From Bacillota bacterium (GTDB taxonomy: Bacteria; Bacillota; Dethiobacteria; SKNC01): a DNA stretch of 8,999 bases. The translations under genes were made by a program, and so were the position numbers. Under the pieces are notes generated by a model. It was not told the origin of the DNA, did no database searches, and worked only from the letters and a program-made list of their open reading frames with translations. Below, piece after piece: positions 6,279 to 8,999 of the stretch. Each line of letters opens with the position of its first letter. Within the stretch, counting starts at the first letter, position 1. Where the stretch lies: contig SKNC01000127.1 in NCBI GenBank assembly GCA_007120745.1, positions 1-8,999 on the forward strand, read 5' to 3'.

Positions 6279-7090
6279 TGGGTGACATTATTAGATTGTC
6301 TGTAGTGCTGGCTTTAATCTGTATGGTAGCAGCCGGTTCCCTGGCTTACATTGAGGGAATCACTACTCCGGTAATTCAGCAGAGGGAAGCGGAAATACTG
6401 GCAGAAAGATTGGGACAATACGTGCCCGATGCCGATAGTTTTGAGCCGGTAGATGTGGACGGAAAAGAATTCTTTAAAGCTTTGAAAGGTGGCCAGGAAA
6501 TCGCTTACATCATGCCTGATTCCAGGGGTCCTGGATACGGCGGTGACGTCAGGGTAAACGTGGCTGTGGATACTGACGGGAATGTGATAGCAGCAGAAGT
6601 AGCAGGTCACACGGAAACTCCCGGACTGGGGGACGTAATTGAGGATCCAGACTGGCTGGCCCAGTTTGAAGGAAAAGGTGTCAATGACCCCATTGCTATC
6701 GGAACAGACATTGACAATATTTCCGGAGCTACTGTTTCCTGCAGGGCCGTAGCCACCGCTGTCAGGAACGCGGTAGAAGAAATTGGAGCCGCTTTCTTAG
6801 GGATTGCCATGGCGGAATGGGACCTGGATGCGGTAGAAGATGGAACCTATACCGGCACGGGAACAGGATTTGGTGGAGATATCGTGGTTGAGGTTACCGT
6901 TTCAGGAAATCAAATAACCGATATTACCATTGTTGAACACAGCGAAAGCCCCGGTTTCTGGGAAAATGCCGAAGATGCTATTCCCGATGCAATCATTGAT
7001 GCCCAGCACTATGACGTGGACGACGTAAGCGGTGCTACCATGAGCAGTATTGGGATCAAGGATGCGGTGTTTGACGCAATAGCAAGATAA
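6278..7090 (+). CDS. rnfG: RnfG with two tandem FMN-binding domains (extended form)
   Basis: RnfG is anchored by one N-terminal helix (about residues 5-25) and carries covalent FMN on the outer side of the membrane. Usual RnfG proteins are roughly 180-210 residues; this one has 270. The normal RnfG domain occupies about residues 30-172: GPGYGGDVRVNVAVD (84-98), HTETPGLGD (111-119) and DNISGATVSC (146-155), predicted FMN on Thr152. A linker (about 173-185) leads to a second complete FMN_bind domain: YTGTGTGFGGDIVVEV (191-206), ITDITIVEHSESPGF (213-227) and DDVSGATMSS (248-257), predicted FMN on Thr254. The second domain closely resembles the lipoprotein encoded upstream. The reading frame is continuous, so this is a fusion and not a second gene. 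The chain is very acidic (48 Asp/Glu against 13 Lys/Arg). Cys155 occupies a position usually Ser or Thr. GGGGAGGTGA at 6261-6270, inside the end of rnfD, serves the start. Confidence 0.95.
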   Translation: MGDIIRLSVVLALICMVAAGSLAYIEGITTPVIQQREAEILAERLGQYVPDADSFEPVDVDGKEFFKALKGGQEIAYIMPDSRGPGYGGDVRVNVAVDTDGNVIAAEVAGHTETPGLGDVIEDPDWLAQFEGKGVNDPIAIGTDIDNISGATVSCRAVATAVRNAVEEIGAAFLGIAMAEWDLDAVEDGTYTGTGTGFGGDIVVEVTVSGNQITDITIVEHSESPGFWENAEDAIPDAIIDAQHYDVDDVSGATMSSIGIKDAVFDAIAR

Positions 7091-7115
7091 CCATAGAATT
7101 GGGAGGTGAATAGAT

Positions 7116-7715
7116 ATGAGTATTACCAAAGAATTCTCTAAGGGTATTATTAAAGAAAATCCGGTTTTACGGCTGCTGCTGGGACTCTGTCCGGTATTAG
7201 GGGTTACCACTACAGCCATGAACGGTTTAGGAATGGGGCTGGCCTCTACGTTTGTGCTGCTCTGTTCCAATATTGTTGTCTCACTGTTAAGAAGCGTGAT
7301 ACCCAAAAAGGTCAGGATTCCCTGCTTTATTGTAGTCATCGCTACCTTTGTAACCATTGTGGATATGTCCATGAATGCATTTCTCCCTGACCTGCATGCC
7401 AACCTGGGTCTTTTCATACCCTTGATTGTGGTAAACTGCATGATTTTAGGAAGGGCTGAAGCTTTTGCTTCCAAGAACTCTTTGCCTTATTCCATATCAG
7501 ACGGCATAGGAATGGGTGTAGGTTTTACCGTTGCCCTGGTGCTGTTAGGGGGCATGCGTGAGATCCTGGGTGCCGGAGCTATTTTCGATTATTCCTTTAC
7601 TCCGGAAGCCTTTGAACCCTTTGCCGTATTCGCATCTCCTGCCGGAGCCTTTATCGGGTTAGGGTTCCTGCTGGCGGGTATGAACCTGCTTTCCAAGAAG
7701 TTAAAGCTTGACTGA
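7116..7715 (+). CDS. rnfE: Rnf complex membrane subunit RnfE
   Basis: RnfE is an integral membrane subunit (NqrD family) with six predicted membrane helices over 199 residues, the usual length. Its marks are NPVLRLLLGLCPVLGVTTTA (15-34), MSMNAFLPDLHANLGLFIPL (84-103) and VNCMILGRAEAFAS (106-119). Cys25 and Cys108 correspond to the cysteine pair that, with the pair in RnfA, ligates an iron-sulfur cluster in the middle of the membrane in solved Nqr and Rnf complexes. This cluster passes electrons between the inner and outer faces. GGGAGGTGA at 7101-7109 precedes the ATG, 25 nt after rnfG. It is a paralogue of RnfA, sharing the LCP-LGV and NC--LG signatures in a related fold. Confidence 0.97.
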   Translation: MSITKEFSKGIIKENPVLRLLLGLCPVLGVTTTAMNGLGMGLASTFVLLCSNIVVSLLRSVIPKKVRIPCFIVVIATFVTIVDMSMNAFLPDLHANLGLFIPLIVVNCMILGRAEAFASKNSLPYSISDGIGMGVGFTVALVLLGGMREILGAGAIFDYSFTPEAFEPFAVFASPAGAFIGLGFLLAGMNLLSKKLKLD

Positions 7716-7745
7716 TAGATTATTTTGAAATAAGGAGGGTTAAAA

Positions 7746-8321
7746 ATGGGAGAATATTTTGCCATATTATTCGGAGCCATCTTTATATACAACTTTGTAC
7801 TGACAAGGTTCCTGGGCATCTGCCCCTTCCTGGGAGTTACCAAAAGAGTGGAAACCTCCGTGGGAATGTCCGCTGCAGTAGTATTCGTAATGGTTATGGC
7901 CTCCATCATCACCTGGCTCATTCAAATTTACATTCTTGAGGAGTTTGGACTTCAATATCTGCGGACCATAGCCTTTATCCTGGTGATAGCCTCGCTGGTG
8001 CAGTTTGTGGAGATGGCTATTCAGAAGTTAAGTCCTGCCCTTTACGAAGGATTGGGAGTGTTTCTGCCCCTTATCACCACCAACTGTGCGGTGTTAGGTA
8101 TGGCGATCTTGAACATCCAGGAACAGTACAACATATTACAATCCATCGTTCACGCCATCGGAGCCGCCATCGGCTTTGCCATTGCCATGGTGGTACTGGC
8201 GGGAATTCGGGAGCGGCTGGAGTTAGCTACCCTTTCCAGGTATTACAAGGGTGCTTCCGTGGCGTTAATCGCCGCGGGAATATTGTCTGTGGCATTTCAG
8301 GGATTTGCAGGAATGATGTAA
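7746..8321 (+). CDS. rnfA: Rnf complex membrane subunit RnfA
   Basis: RnfA is an integral membrane subunit (NqrE family), 191 residues with about six membrane helices, full length. Signatures are NFVLTRFLGICPFLGVTKRV (16-35), TIAFILVIASLVQFVEM (74-90), SPALYEGLGVFLPLITTNCA (96-115) and GIRERLE (153-159). Cys26 and Cys114 match the residues that, with Cys25 and Cys108 of RnfE, hold the intramembrane iron-sulfur cluster. AAGGAGG at 7732-7738 lies before the ATG, 30 nt after rnfE. The short gaps and own strong ribosome sites fit one polycistronic mRNA with near-equal subunit output. Confidence 0.97.
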   Translation: MGEYFAILFGAIFIYNFVLTRFLGICPFLGVTKRVETSVGMSAAVVFVMVMASIITWLIQIYILEEFGLQYLRTIAFILVIASLVQFVEMAIQKLSPALYEGLGVFLPLITTNCAVLGMAILNIQEQYNILQSIVHAIGAAIGFAIAMVVLAGIRERLELATLSRYYKGASVALIAAGILSVAFQGFAGMM

Positions 8322-8350
8322 CAGAATTATATCAGGAGGTGAAATGATAA

Positions 8351-8999
8351 ATGATTCCAGCGATTGTAAGCTTAGGAGGATTGGGACTGCTTTTCGGCGG
8401 TATCCTGGCCATTGCCTCCAAGAAGTTTGCCGTGTATGTGGACCCCCAAATTGAGTCCATCCGGGATGCACTGCCCGGGGCAAACTGTGGGGCCTGCGGC
8501 TTTGCCGGGTGTGCAAACTTTGCTGATTCGGTAGCGGCGGGAGAAGCCGGACTGGCGGACTGTACTCCCGGCGGCGCAGATGTTGCTGCCAAGATTGCGG
8601 ATATTTTAGGTATGCCCAAGCCGGAAGAAGGGGTTAAGGTGATTGCCCAGGTGAACTGTATCGGCTTTGGGGATATTGCATCAGATAGTTACATTTATGA
8701 TGGAGTATTGGACTGTACAGCTGCGAATGCCTTTTTTGACGGATTTAAAGATTGTAAGTACGGCTGTTTGGGACTGGGGACCTGTGCGGTGATATGCCCC
8801 TTTGATGCCATTACCATGAAGGATGGGAAGCCCATCGTTGATCCGGAACTCTGCAAAGCCTGCAAAAAATGTGTGGACGACTGCCCCCGGGGTGTCATCA
8901 GCATGGTTAACTATAACCCCCAGGCCTATGCGGTGCTCTGTAACTCCCAGGACAAAGGAAAACAGACGAAGGCGGTATGCCAGGTGGGCTGTATCGGAG
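8351..8999 (+). CDS. rnfB: Rnf complex subunit RnfB, N-terminal 216 residues (3' end outside window)
   Basis: RnfB receives electrons from reduced ferredoxin and feeds them into the complex through several 4Fe-4S clusters. The frame is open to the right edge (last whole codon ends at 8998). It begins with a membrane helix (about 5-22, LGGLGLLFGGILAIA), then the Fe-S domain ALPGANCGACGFAGCANFAD with Cys46, 49, 54 and, later, Cys71. A first ferredoxin set follows at Cys135, 139, 145, 149 (CKYGCLGLGTCAVICP) and a second at Cys168, 171, 174, 178 (CKACKKCVDDCP). After it, VLCNSQDKGKQTKAVCQVGCIG (Cys197, 210, 214) is the usual lead into further clusters present in longer clostridial RnfB. AGGAGGTGA (8334-8342) lies 8 nt before the ATG at 8351; the ATG at 8344 is out of frame and quickly lost. 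The start is 29 nt after rnfA. Confidence 0.96.
   Translation, partial: MIPAIVSLGGLGLLFGGILAIASKKFAVYVDPQIESIRDALPGANCGACGFAGCANFADSVAAGEAGLADCTPGGADVAAKIADILGMPKPEEGVKVIAQVNCIGFGDIASDSYIYDGVLDCTAANAFFDGFKDCKYGCLGLGTCAVICPFDAITMKDGKPIVDPELCKACKKCVDDCPRGVISMVNYNPQAYAVLCNSQDKGKQTKAVCQVGCIG

Noticed and set aside
8344..8350. ATG at 8344 as start of rnfB
   Set aside because: It is in a different frame from the conserved RnfB sequence; ATG 8351 gives the expected N terminus with a good ribosome site.

Overview
This window looks like chromosomal DNA from an anaerobic, Gram-positive Clostridia-type bacterium (Firmicutes, Peptococcaceae-like). The reasons are the strong AGGAGGTGA-type ribosome sites, the valS and folC neighbourhood, the moderate base composition, and an Rnf cluster in the order C-D-G-E-A-B known from acetogens and other clostridia. 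The species cannot be named from the sequence alone. Both secreted redox proteins are strongly acidic, which would suit an alkaline or saline habitat, but this is inference.

All ten genes lie on the + strand. Region 1 (1-3302) holds the 3' end of valS, a stand-alone DNA methyltransferase-like gene, and folC. valS and folC are direct neighbours in many Firmicutes, so the methyltransferase looks like an insertion into that pair. Region 2 (3303-4010) holds a small predicted lipoprotein with one covalent-FMN domain. It is flanked by a terminator-like element just upstream and a perfect 14-bp hairpin just downstream. Region 3 (4011-8999) is the Rnf operon rnfC-rnfD-rnfG-rnfE-rnfA-rnfB, and rnfB runs off the right edge. 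No gene-free stretch exceeds 300 bases.

Rnf is a membrane complex that passes electrons between ferredoxin and NAD and moves Na+ or H+ across the membrane. RnfB takes electrons from ferredoxin, RnfA and RnfE hold an intramembrane iron-sulfur cluster, RnfD and RnfG carry covalent FMN, and RnfC reacts with NAD(H).

The unusual feature is the amount of predicted covalent flavin on the outer side. RnfG here is 270 residues and carries two complete FMN-binding domains, each with its own SGAT motif, instead of the usual one. The small lipoprotein adds another. With RnfD this gives four predicted FMN-threonine sites in about 3.6 kb. The best candidate for something new is therefore an Rnf variant with an extended extracytoplasmic flavin relay. 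No CRISPR array, insertion sequence, tRNA, rRNA or recognisable defence island was seen.
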